DNA from: Phenylobacterium sp.
GTDB lineage: Bacteria; Pseudomonadota; Alphaproteobacteria; Caulobacterales; Caulobacteraceae
Length of the DNA: 36,350 nucleotides
Direction of reading: 5' to 3'
NCBI RefSeq assembly: GCF_030698145.1
Contig: NZ_JAUYNW010000097.1
Span: 1-36,350, forward strand
The notes beneath the pieces are model-generated. The model was not told the origin of the DNA, made no database searches, and was given only the letters and a program-made list of their open reading frames with translations. Below, piece by piece: positions 29,715-36,350 of the stretch; the stretch's first letter is position 1, and each line of letters begins with the position of its first letter. The position numbers and the translations under genes were made by a program.

Positions 29715-30299
29715 TCAGCCCGCCGGGCGCCGGGACAACAGGAAGGCGAAGCCGCGCAGCACGGCCTGCTCCAGGCGCTCGGCCGAAGCGGTGTCCTCCT
29801 GCCTATGGACGGCCGAGGCTATGCCGCGTCCGAGCACCCAGAAGACCAGCGCGATGTCTTCGGCCTGGTCAGGCGGCGTCCGGTCGTCGTCGCGCACGGC
29901 GCTCTGAAACGCCTCGAGCGCCTGCTGTTCGGCCGCGCGCACGGCGAGGTTTCCCGACAGGCTCGGCTCGGTCTGCATGAGGGCGTAGAGGTGCGGATTG
30001 CGTCGGATGAAGCTGAGCAGGGCCGCCGACGCCGCATCGATCTGGTGCGGGAACCTGCCGCTCGCCCGGGCGCGCTCGATCTTCTGGGTGAGCTCGCCCC
30101 AGCCATCGATCGCCACCGCCGCCAGCAGGGCGTCCTTGTTGGCGAAGTGGTAGTAGAGGCTGGCGACGCCGCTGCCGACCTCGGCGGCGATGAGCCTCAG
30201 TTGCAATGCCTCGGCCCCACCCTTGCCGACCAGGCCCCGCGCCGCGTCCAGGGCGCGGCGGCGCAGGGTTCCGGCGATGGCGATCTTGGGGCGCGTCAT
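29715..30299 (-). CDS. TetR-family transcriptional regulator
   Basis: 194 residues. The helix-turn-helix lies at 'RLIAAEVGSGVASLYYHFAN' followed by 'KDALLAAVAIDG', as usual for TetR, and a helical ligand-binding domain follows ('FPHQIDAASAALLSFIRRNP', 'HLYALMQTEPSLSGN'). GAAGGA precedes the start. It lies 60 bases downstream of the interrupted CYP153-like gene on the same strand and may be co-transcribed with it, so it probably regulates that locus. Ligand unknown. Confidence 0.92.
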   Translation of the reverse strand: MTRPKIAIAGTLRRRALDAARGLVGKGGAEALQLRLIAAEVGSGVASLYYHFANKDALLAAVAIDGWGELTQKIERARASGRFPHQIDAASAALLSFIRRNPHLYALMQTEPSLSGNLAVRAAEQQALEAFQSAVRDDDRTPPDQAEDIALVFWVLGRGIASAVHRQEDTASAERLEQAVLRGFAFLLSRRPAG

Positions 30300-30359
30300 C
30301 TCACAGCCGTCCTTCGAAGACGGCGCCGAACATGAACGATGAGGCGCGCCGCAACCAGC

Positions 30360-31646
30360 CTAGAGCTTGGTCGGCAGGACGACCGTCATGTCCTCATAAC
30401 CCTTCACGAAGACCGAGTAGCTGCGCTTGGGCTCTTCCAGCAGCTGGATGTCGGGGAAGCGCTTCATGATCTCTTCCCAGATGATGGTGAGCTGCAGCTC
30501 GGCCAGGCGGTTGCCGACACAACGGTGGATGCCGAACCCGAAGGACATGTGCTGGCGCGGGCGCGGGCGGTCGATGATGTAGTTGTCGGGGTTCTCGATC
30601 ACGCTGCCGTCGCGATTGCCCGAGACGTACCACATGACCACCTTGTCGCCGGCCTTGATGGTCTTGCCGCCCATCGCGAAGTCCTCGGTCGCGGTTCGTT
30701 ACATGTGGGCCAGCGGGGTCTGCCACCGGATGGTCTCGGAGACCATCGAAGGGATCAGCCCCGGATCGGCGCGCAGCTTGGCGTACTGGTCGGGGTTCTG
30801 GTTCAGCGCCAGGACCGAGCCGGAGATGGTGTTCCGCGTCGTGTCGTTGCCGCCGATGATCAGCAGGGCGACGTTGGCGTGGAACTCCCCCATCGTCATG
30901 TTCCGCGTCTCCTCCCCATGGGCCAGCATGGAGATCAGGTCGCCGGTGGGTTCGGCGTTGACCCGCTGGTTCCAGAGCTCGGTGAAGTAGCCGAAGCACT
31001 CGGCCATGGTCTCGCGCAGTTCCTGCAGGCTGGCTGCTCCGCCGCCGAAGCCCGGCGGGGTGGTCATGGCGTCCGACCATCTGGTGAGCTTGCGCCGTTC
31101 GTCGAAGGGGAAGGCGAACAGGGTCGCCAAGGTCATGGTGGTCAGTTCCTTCGACACCAGGTCGACCCAGTCGAAGGGCTCGCCGACCGGCAGGCTGTCG
31201 AGGATCAGGCCGGCCCGCTCGCGGATCAGCGGGGCCATGATGGACAGCGCGTGGGGCGAGAGCGCCGGGCTCACCGTCTTGCGCTGCACGTCGTGGCGCG
31301 GCGGATCCATGGCGATGAAGTTGGTGGCGCTGTTGTTGGGATCGCGGAACCCCTGGGCGGCCTTGGGCGAGAGCGCGATGCCCTTGGCCGAGGAGAAGAC
31401 CTGGTGGTTGGAGTCCACCGCCATGATGTCGTCGTAGCGGGTGATCGACCAGTAGGGGCCGTAGTTGCTGTCGGGCGTGAAGTGGACCGGCGACTCGGCG
31501 CGCAGGCGCTCGAAGATCGCCCACATGGCGTCGTCGCGGAAGAGCGAGGCGCGGGCCGGGTTCAGTTCCTCGAGAGGGGTCTCGTAGGCGGCCTTGCGCG
31601 CGGCGGCTCGCTTGTCCTGCAGAATGTCCGTGGTGCCGTCAGCCAT
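30360..31646 (-). pseudogene. CYP153-like cytochrome P450 interrupted by an in-frame TAA
   Basis: The reading frame from the ATG at 31646 codes for 315 residues, ending 'IRWQTPLAHM' and TAA (30699-30701). The same frame continues without any shift as '[20 protein letters not shown]' to the haem motif '[18 protein letters not shown]' and a normal stop at 30360. In the CYP153 family this junction normally reads 'LAHM' followed by Arg, Arg, Thr, so one codon has become TAA. Other landmarks are 'FIAMDPPRHDVQRKTVSPAL', I-helix 'LLIIGGNDTTRN' and 'ETIRW' (ExxR). CYP153 enzymes hydroxylate the terminal carbon of alkanes. Without readthrough the protein lacks the haem Cys and is inactive. The rest of the frame is well preserved, so the change looks recent, or it is a sequencing error. 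Confidence 0.88.
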
Positions 31647-31716
31647 CGCCGCATCCTCAAGCCTGCGCGCCCCAGGCCGGACGCGGAGCTATCGAGACGC
31701 TTCGAACAAAGTTCCA

Positions 31717-31741
31717 CAAGGGGGTGCTCCTTCTCCCCTTG
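31717..31741. promoter_or_regulatory. Inverted repeat upstream of the CYP153-like gene
   Basis: CAAGGGG (31717-31723) and CCCCTTG (31735-31741) with an 11-base spacer, 71 bases before the P450 start. It could be an operator for the TetR regulator or a terminator for the island gene, but it has no T-run. The rest of 31647-31873 shows no gene. Confidence 0.35.
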
Positions 31742-31873
31742 CGGCAGCGGTGCCCTAGCGGAGCAGGACCCGATCAGGGCCAGTTAGATTGGGGCGCTCG
31801 GCCTGTTTGACGATCAGCTCCGGAGTTACGGGTGACGCACCGGGCGAAGCTCTGATTGTCGACAGCATGGAAG

Positions 31874-34201
31874 CTACGTCGAGAGTCCGACGTGAATGGC
31901 ATCGTTGGCAATGAACAATGCCTCGGGACGCATCGCCCTGACCTCCGCTTCAAGTCTCTTCATATTGTAATCAACATCGTAGATATAACGCTCGGAGCCC
32001 GACTGCGAGCGAATGCCAATTACACCATACCAGAGCATTAATCTAAATGCTTCGTCCAGCTCGTCATTTGGTATGCCGGATCGACGAAAACGTTCCAAAA
32101 CATCCGATTTAGAAACTTCCTTCTCAATACCAATTAGCGAATAAAGTATATCAGCCGAGATTCCAGACGCATCGCGGATTTCGTACCCGAAATCGTCTAC
32201 GAGATAGTTAGCATGCTGGCGAACTGCATCGACGCAATCTCCCGCTTCAACCTTGATATTTCCACGATTCACTGCATTAGCTACGGAATTTTCAATAATA
32301 TTGATTAGAAATCGAGGTCTCATGAGGCAGTGATCGACAAAATACTCAAACGATTCGCGACCTGACACATTATTTACGAAATGCTTGGCCCAAAGCACTT
32401 GGAATGTCGCGCCGTGAGAGTTTGTCGAAGACTCAAGTCGTTTGAATATTACTTGCCGTAACTTTGCCCGATCTGTCCAATCGATACGCACTTGGCCCGA
32501 TTTTCCGCGATCCGGAGTAGCATCAATCAAGAGTTCGTAAATGTCATTGCGGAGAAAAGTAATAGAGTGAAGTTCTCTATCAAGAACGTTAAGATCTCTA
32601 CTGACTTTCTCCAGAGATTCCAACAGAAGACGAACAAGTCTTACGTCAAATTCGTCAACACCGTTGGCTGGCCAGCCTTTATCAATATTATCAAACAAGA
32701 AAAATAGATCATCATCCGGAGTCGTGTTTTCCACTATTACCTTCTTCAGACCTGATATTCCGTGCCGGAAGACGATATTAGTTAGTCGGTCCGGTGAAAG
32801 AGATTTCCCTTGTTTTGACGCAGCTTGAACCTCCTCAACGATGTATCGGCCAAGTCGGTTGATCCGTGCTGTGAAGTCGCCGCTGTCGCGCACATCGAAT
32901 TCCGCGAGAACCCGCTCGATCTGAGTGACGTTGCTCAGTATCGATGAGTCAAACTGTGCTCGATGTTCAAACCGCCTTTTCAATGTGATGGCGAGCTCAG
33001 AGAGAACGACAAAATACCAAAACGCTGCCAGCGTGTGGTCAAAGGCTCCGAGATCGACGACTTTGAGAAGCTCTTCGCGGAACAGACTAAGTTGGTGCGA
33101 CTCAGGCTTGAGATCTGTCACCAACGCGCGCTTCTTCTGGCTAAGCGTGTCCCTTACCCTGAAGAAGATGGCGCTCTTGCCGGAGCCTTTTCGGCCAGCA
33201 ACCACAGAAACCTCTCCCCTCAAGGTGCGAAGGAACTCGGAGGTCTCGACAAAGTATTCTTGCAGAACTCGGAACTCGTTTTCAGCGGCAGATGCGCCGA
33301 GCGATAGCTGCTGAAGTGCGTTTCGCCGATGGACGGCTTTGGGCGCGCGCGAATTCTGAGATGCCAGGAGAGCCCTTGGCGCGAATTCGGAAATGAGGTC
33401 GGCAACCTGTGCTTCGCTCGTTACTGAGGTGACGTTACTCCGAAAGTCGGCAGGATCATTTTCCTCTGGGCGAAAGAGCTTCAAAATAAGGGTATCGCGC
33501 CCAAGACCGTGACTTAACCCGGCCAAGAATGCGGCTCTCAAGTTATGTCGCTCTGAGTCGTCAACGTGCTCCGCGAGCAGAGGGATAATGACGCCTGACG
33601 AGGCAGACGCGTCTCCCACGATTGATGCTGTAGAAAATCGCGGTACTTCGACAGGGTCGAACGTCCGATAAAATACCTTTGTCGCCTTGATTCCAGCTGT
33701 AATCGCGTTCCGAAAGTCAGTTTTTCGAAACGCATCTAGGAGGTAGATGGGTTGCGAACGGTCTATGTCCTTCGAATATAGATCACTCAGTTTTGTTTCG
33801 GGAAGATCAATGAGAAGTTTTGCGAGCGCTTCTGAGTTATCGTAGCTTCGAAAGCCGACATTATCGAAGAATCCGTCTCGTTGAACGGCTGCCATGGCAC
33901 CCGCGTAAGATGAATTGACGACCGGAGCGACCGCTTTTCCCAACCCGATACCGTAACCAGCTTCGTAGTAAACGTTTCGGTTTGGTATAGTGATGTCGCA
34001 GACAACAACATCGGCAGCCTCAACCGCCGCCCGGACTTGGTCCGGAATGAGGGCGCCAAACACGTCTAGCTGGGGCCATGCCGTTAGCGCAACGCGGTCA
34101 GTTCGAGCGTTAGCGAGTTCAGATGCGCGCTCAATCGTTCTAGCAAGATCGGGCGGCGCCGCTGGAAACGCGAAAAACGCTCTTCGGAATCTGTCTGCCA
34201 T
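31874..34201 (-). CDS. NDT/TIR-like domain fused to an Sll1717-type P-loop ATPase (candidate defence gene)
   Basis: 775 residues; GGGGGA precedes the ATG. Residues 1-130 form a Rossmann-like domain: 'FFAFPAAP' start, 'VVVCDITIPNRNVYYEAGYG' and 'IGLGKAVAPVV', the pattern of nucleoside 2-deoxyribosyltransferases and related TIR-like domains, with Glu80 at the catalytic position. Residues 170-290 look like a second, diverged Rossmann domain ('HNLRAAFLAGLSHGLGRDTL'). From 305 on is a P-loop ATPase: Walker A 'GRKGSGKS' (336-343), 'DDLFFLFDNIDKGW' (Walker B, 497-510, a signature of Sll1717-type ATPases), 'FLRNDIYELL' (549-558) and 'RPRFLINIIENSV'. Residues 685-760 look like a winged helix. The gene is visibly A+T-richer than everything around it and uses codons rare nearby, which indicates transfer. 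Antiviral or stress function is inferred from architecture only. Confidence 0.75.
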   Translation of the reverse strand: MADRFRRAFFAFPAAPPDLARTIERASELANARTDRVALTAWPQLDVFGALIPDQVRAAVEAADVVVCDITIPNRNVYYEAGYGIGLGKAVAPVVNSSYAGAMAAVQRDGFFDNVGFRSYDNSEALAKLLIDLPETKLSDLYSKDIDRSQPIYLLDAFRKTDFRNAITAGIKATKVFYRTFDPVEVPRFSTASIVGDASASSGVIIPLLAEHVDDSERHNLRAAFLAGLSHGLGRDTLILKLFRPEENDPADFRSNVTSVTSEAQVADLISEFAPRALLASQNSRAPKAVHRRNALQQLSLGASAAENEFRVLQEYFVETSEFLRTLRGEVSVVAGRKGSGKSAIFFRVRDTLSQKKRALVTDLKPESHQLSLFREELLKVVDLGAFDHTLAAFWYFVVLSELAITLKRRFEHRAQFDSSILSNVTQIERVLAEFDVRDSGDFTARINRLGRYIVEEVQAASKQGKSLSPDRLTNIVFRHGISGLKKVIVENTTPDDDLFFLFDNIDKGWPANGVDEFDVRLVRLLLESLEKVSRDLNVLDRELHSITFLRNDIYELLIDATPDRGKSGQVRIDWTDRAKLRQVIFKRLESSTNSHGATFQVLWAKHFVNNVSGRESFEYFVDHCLMRPRFLINIIENSVANAVNRGNIKVEAGDCVDAVRQHANYLVDDFGYEIRDASGISADILYSLIGIEKEVSKSDVLERFRRSGIPNDELDEAFRLMLWYGVIGIRSQSGSERYIYDVDYNMKRLEAEVRAMRPEALFIANDAIHVGLST

Positions 34202-34243
34202 CGGTCCCCCTGGCAGCAGCGTGGTCGACGGATTGATCTCTCG

Positions 34244-34471
34244 TCAACCCAAAGCAGTGCGTTTCTGGATAAACCACCTAGGCGATGAAGCCCGGTTACA
34301 TCTCGCGGCCTGACCGCAATCCCACGAAGTAGCTATTCCGGTTGTCTTGGCCATTCTCGAGACAATCAATTTCCAACCCACAGCAAGTACTGTTGCCTGC
34401 TTCGGGCTGTCGTGTGCGAACCCGACGCCCGCTGTAGCTTGCGCAGCCTCACGCCAACCAAAACCTGCCAT
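34244..34471 (-). CDS. Uncertain small open frame at the island edge
   Basis: 75 residues starting 'MAGFGWREAAQATAGVGFAH', with GGAGGGG seven bases before the ATG. It ends shortly before the start of the large island gene on the same strand. No motif or family recognised, and composition is intermediate. It could be a short leader gene, the 5' remnant of a gene broken by the insertion, or chance. Confidence 0.25.
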   Translation of the reverse strand: MAGFGWREAAQATAGVGFAHDSPKQATVLAVGWKLIVSRMAKTTGIATSWDCGQAARCNRASSPRWFIQKRTALG

Positions 34472-34488
34472 CCCAAACCCCTCCGACT

Positions 34489-34519
34489 AAAAAAGGGCCG
34501 GCCCCCTTGGGGACCGGCC
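34489..34519 (-). terminator. Rho-independent terminator of the TonB-receptor gene
   Basis: On the minus strand, GGCCGGTCCC, loop CAAG, GGGGCCGGCC, then C and TTTTTT. A ten-pair stem with one mismatch, 28 bases past the stop at 34547. It marks the right border of the A+T-rich island. Confidence 0.85.
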
Positions 34520-34546
34520 AGTGGCGGCTCTCGAGGGGGAAGACCT

Positions 34547-36350
34547 CTAGAACTTCTTGGTGACGCCCAGCTTGTAGTAGCGGCCGAGCGGATTGGCCGT
34601 GAACGGGTCGTAGCTGAGGTCGAGACGCGCGAACGGCGGGTCCTTGTCGAACAGGTTGATCACCGCGGCGGTCAGGGTCGTGTCCCAGGGCAGGGACACG
34701 CGATAGGTTACGTCGCTGGTGACGAAGGCGTCGATCTTGCGGCCGCTCTGGTTGGTGGCGAAGGTCGCCGAGCCGCCGCGGGTGTCGACCATGTCGTCGA
34801 GGTAGCGCAGGGTCCAACGCAGGTTGTGCGCGTCACGGGCGTATTCGGCGAAGGCGGTGGCCTTCCACTGCGGCTGGGAGCCGTAGCCGAGGTAGTCCAT
34901 GGTCCCGGCGTAGTCTTTTTCCCGGGCGACCACGATGCCTTCCAGCGTGGTCTCGGAGACCACGTATTCCAGCACATAGGTCAGGTCGACGCCGAAGTTC
35001 ATGGCGCCGCCCAGCACGTCGCGGGCCTTGTAGCTGGCCGCGAAGTCCAGCCCGCTGGTGTCGATGTCGGGGCTGTTGACGTAGTTGAGCCGCACCCGGT
35101 TGATGTTCGGGGCCGAGCAGGCGCCGGAGAAGCTGATCCGGGCCAGCAAGGGGGCGAAGGCGGGATTGGCGCAGTTGTTGGCGCCGGCCGCCCCGTTGGG
35201 GAAGATGGCGTTGACGATGTCGGCGCCGCTCTCGTTGTCGATCGGGCCCTTGAAGGCGAAGCGCCAGTAGTCGATCGAGGCCTGGAAGTCGCCGAACTCG
35301 AACAGGGCGCCCAGGTTGAGCGTGTCGGCCTTTTCCGGCTCCAGGTCGGCGTTCCCGTAGAGGTCATAGGCCCGGTAGCCGCCCGCCGCGGTGGTGTAGG
35401 CCAGGGTGGTGGTCGCGGTGTTGGCGATCTGGGTCTGGGGCGGGGCGCGGAAGGTCGAACCGGCCGAGGCGCGGAAGGCCAGCCAGTCGGCCGCCTGCCA
35501 CTTCAGCGCCACCTTCGGATTGGTGGTCGCGCCGATGTTGCCGCCGTAGTCCTCGTAGCGGATGGCGAAGGCGCCGGTCAGGCTGTCGGTGAACGGCATC
35601 TGCAGTTCGGCGAAGGTGGCGATCACGCCGTAGTCGAGGTCGTAGTCCGACAGCGCGCCGAAGAAGCTGAACGGGCCGTTCTTGGCCGTGCAGGTCGCCG
35701 TCGGATTGACCGAGGAGTCGGCGCAGGGGCTGACGGCGATGTTGGTGAAGTCGCTGTTCTGCCGCTCGATCCCGCTCCAGCGATATTGCGCGCCGGCGGC
35801 CCAGGCGAACTGGCCCGCGCCGAGGTCGATGGGCAGGTCGCCGTTGAACACGAAGTCGGCCGTGAACATCTGCGAGCGGATCTTGTAGGCGTATTCGTCG
35901 AAGATGTAGTCGAGGACTTCGCGGCTATTGGCCGTGGCGGCGTTGTAGGCCGGGTTCGGCCGGCCATCGACGACGTTGCCCGCCGTGCCCGAGGAGAACG
36001 GGTTGAACCACAGGCAGCCGTTGGCGCCCGGCGTGGCGCCGGTGCAGCCCGCGCCGCCCAGGCCGCGCAGGGCGAGCTGGAGGCGGCCCACCAGGACGTC
36101 GGGCGTGGCGATGTCGCTGGTGTTGTCCATGTAGGTCACGGCCGCGTCCCAGCCGATGCCGCCGGCGACGTCGAACTTGCCCTTCAGGCCCGCGGAGAGG
36201 CGGTAGGCCTCGAAGGCGCGCTTGTCCTCCTTGCCCTTGCCGCCGAACAGCGGGTTGCCGCCGACGCCGAGCGGACGCCAGGCGACCGAGGTGAAGAGGC
36301 CGTTGGCGCCGGCCGTGGCGGCCTGGGCCGGGGTGAGCCCGCCCGAGGCG
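34547..36350 (-). CDS. TonB-dependent receptor, C-terminal part (5' end outside window)
   Basis: About 600 residues are visible and the frame is open to the window edge. The sequence is the beta-barrel of an outer-membrane receptor: repeated alternating strands, 'WLAFRASAGSTFRAPPQTQI' (a hallmark of this group), 'EPEKADTLNLGALFEFGDFQ', 'SIDYWRFAFKGPI', and the C-terminal 'YYKLGVTKKF' ending in Phe as needed for barrel insertion. Extracellular loops contain Cys pairs ('GGAGCTGATPGANGCLWF'). The plug and TonB box are not in the window. Such receptors import siderophores, vitamins or oligosaccharides; the substrate cannot be told. A strong terminator follows. Confidence 0.93.
   Translation of the reverse strand, partial: ASGGLTPAQAATAGANGLFTSVAWRPLGVGGNPLFGGKGKEDKRAFEAYRLSAGLKGKFDVAGGIGWDAAVTYMDNTSDIATPDVLVGRLQLALRGLGGAGCTGATPGANGCLWFNPFSSGTAGNVVDGRPNPAYNAATANSREVLDYIFDEYAYKIRSQMFTADFVFNGDLPIDLGAGQFAWAAGAQYRWSGIERQNSDFTNIAVSPCADSSVNPTATCTAKNGPFSFFGALSDYDLDYGVIATFAELQMPFTDSLTGAFAIRYEDYGGNIGATTNPKVALKWQAADWLAFRASAGSTFRAPPQTQIANTATTTLAYTTAAGGYRAYDLYGNADLEPEKADTLNLGALFEFGDFQASIDYWRFAFKGPIDNESGADIVNAIFPNGAAGANNCANPAFAPLLARISFSGACSAPNINRVRLNYVNSPDIDTSGLDFAASYKARDVLGGAMNFGVDLTYVLEYVVSETTLEGIVVAREKDYAGTMDYLGYGSQPQWKATAFAEYARDAHNLRWTLRYLDDMVDTRGGSATFATNQSGRKIDAFVTSDVTYRVSLPWDTTLTAAVINLFDKDPPFARLDLSYDPFTANPLGRYYKLGVTKKF

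Noticed and set aside
30699..30701. Frameshift in the CYP153-like gene
   Set aside because: Both parts are in the same frame; only a TAA codon separates them.
30339..31787. Long open frame on the plus strand opposite the CYP153-like gene
   Set aside because: Low-complexity composition typical of antisense frames in G+C-rich DNA; the P450 motifs are on the other strand.
31750..34490. Flanking direct repeats (att sites) or a tRNA target for the island
   Set aside because: I compared the two edges and saw no convincing direct repeat, tRNA or integrase; the mode of insertion is unknown.

Overview
The window is G+C-rich alphaproteobacterial chromosome, most like Caulobacteraceae (Phenylobacterium/Caulobacter type). 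This is inferred from four surface proteins with the alphaproteobacterial PEPxxWAMMIxGFG sorting tail, a large TonB-dependent receptor, an EcfG-like sigma factor, a DUF3297 protein, and several families of palindromic intergenic repeats. No rRNA, tRNA, CRISPR array, transposase or integrase was seen.

Layout. 1-5.7 kb: 3' part of a desaturase-type di-iron membrane enzyme, a small Cys-containing protein, an esterase, a carotenoid-oxygenase/AraC operon and a DHFR-family reductase, separated by degenerate 'TCCGC' repeats. 5.7-15 kb: the remnant of an enoyl-CoA hydratase, then four PEP-CTERM-type exported proteins interspersed with a CAP-domain protein, a NYN/LOTUS putative RNase, an EcfG-like sigma factor, a methyltransferase/EamA-transporter operon, an ArsR regulator with a 21-bp tandem repeat in its 5' end, and a CPBP membrane protein. 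15-20.5 kb: lipoproteins, a LysR regulator, DUF1428, cysteine synthase, an exported LMW-phosphatase-like protein and DUF3297. 20.5-31.7 kb: an intact cytochrome P450, a MocR-type regulator divergent from a DUF983 gene, small enzymes (EthD, SnoaL-like, DsbA/FrnE-like, GNAT), a divergent azoreductase/LysR pair, an exported alpha/beta hydrolase, a TetR regulator, and a CYP153-like P450 interrupted by one in-frame TAA codon. 31.85-34.5 kb: a visibly A+T-richer island with one 775-residue gene. 34.5 kb to the end: the C-terminal part of a TonB-dependent receptor running off the window.

The strongest candidate for an undescribed system is the island gene at 31874-34201 (minus strand). It joins an N-terminal nucleoside-deoxyribosyltransferase/TIR-like Rossmann domain, a second Rossmann-like domain, and an Sll1717-type P-loop ATPase with a C-terminal winged-helix-like region. 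Effector-plus-NTPase architecture, foreign base composition and single-gene insertion suggest an anti-phage or stress-response module; this is inference. Other notable points are the TAA codon in the CYP153-like gene, the exported phosphatase-like protein lacking its catalytic Arg, a pair of oppositely oriented palindromic elements each with an asymmetric 4-nt bulge, a possible small RNA between two terminators near 24.2 kb, and a candidate operator between the MocR and DUF983 genes.
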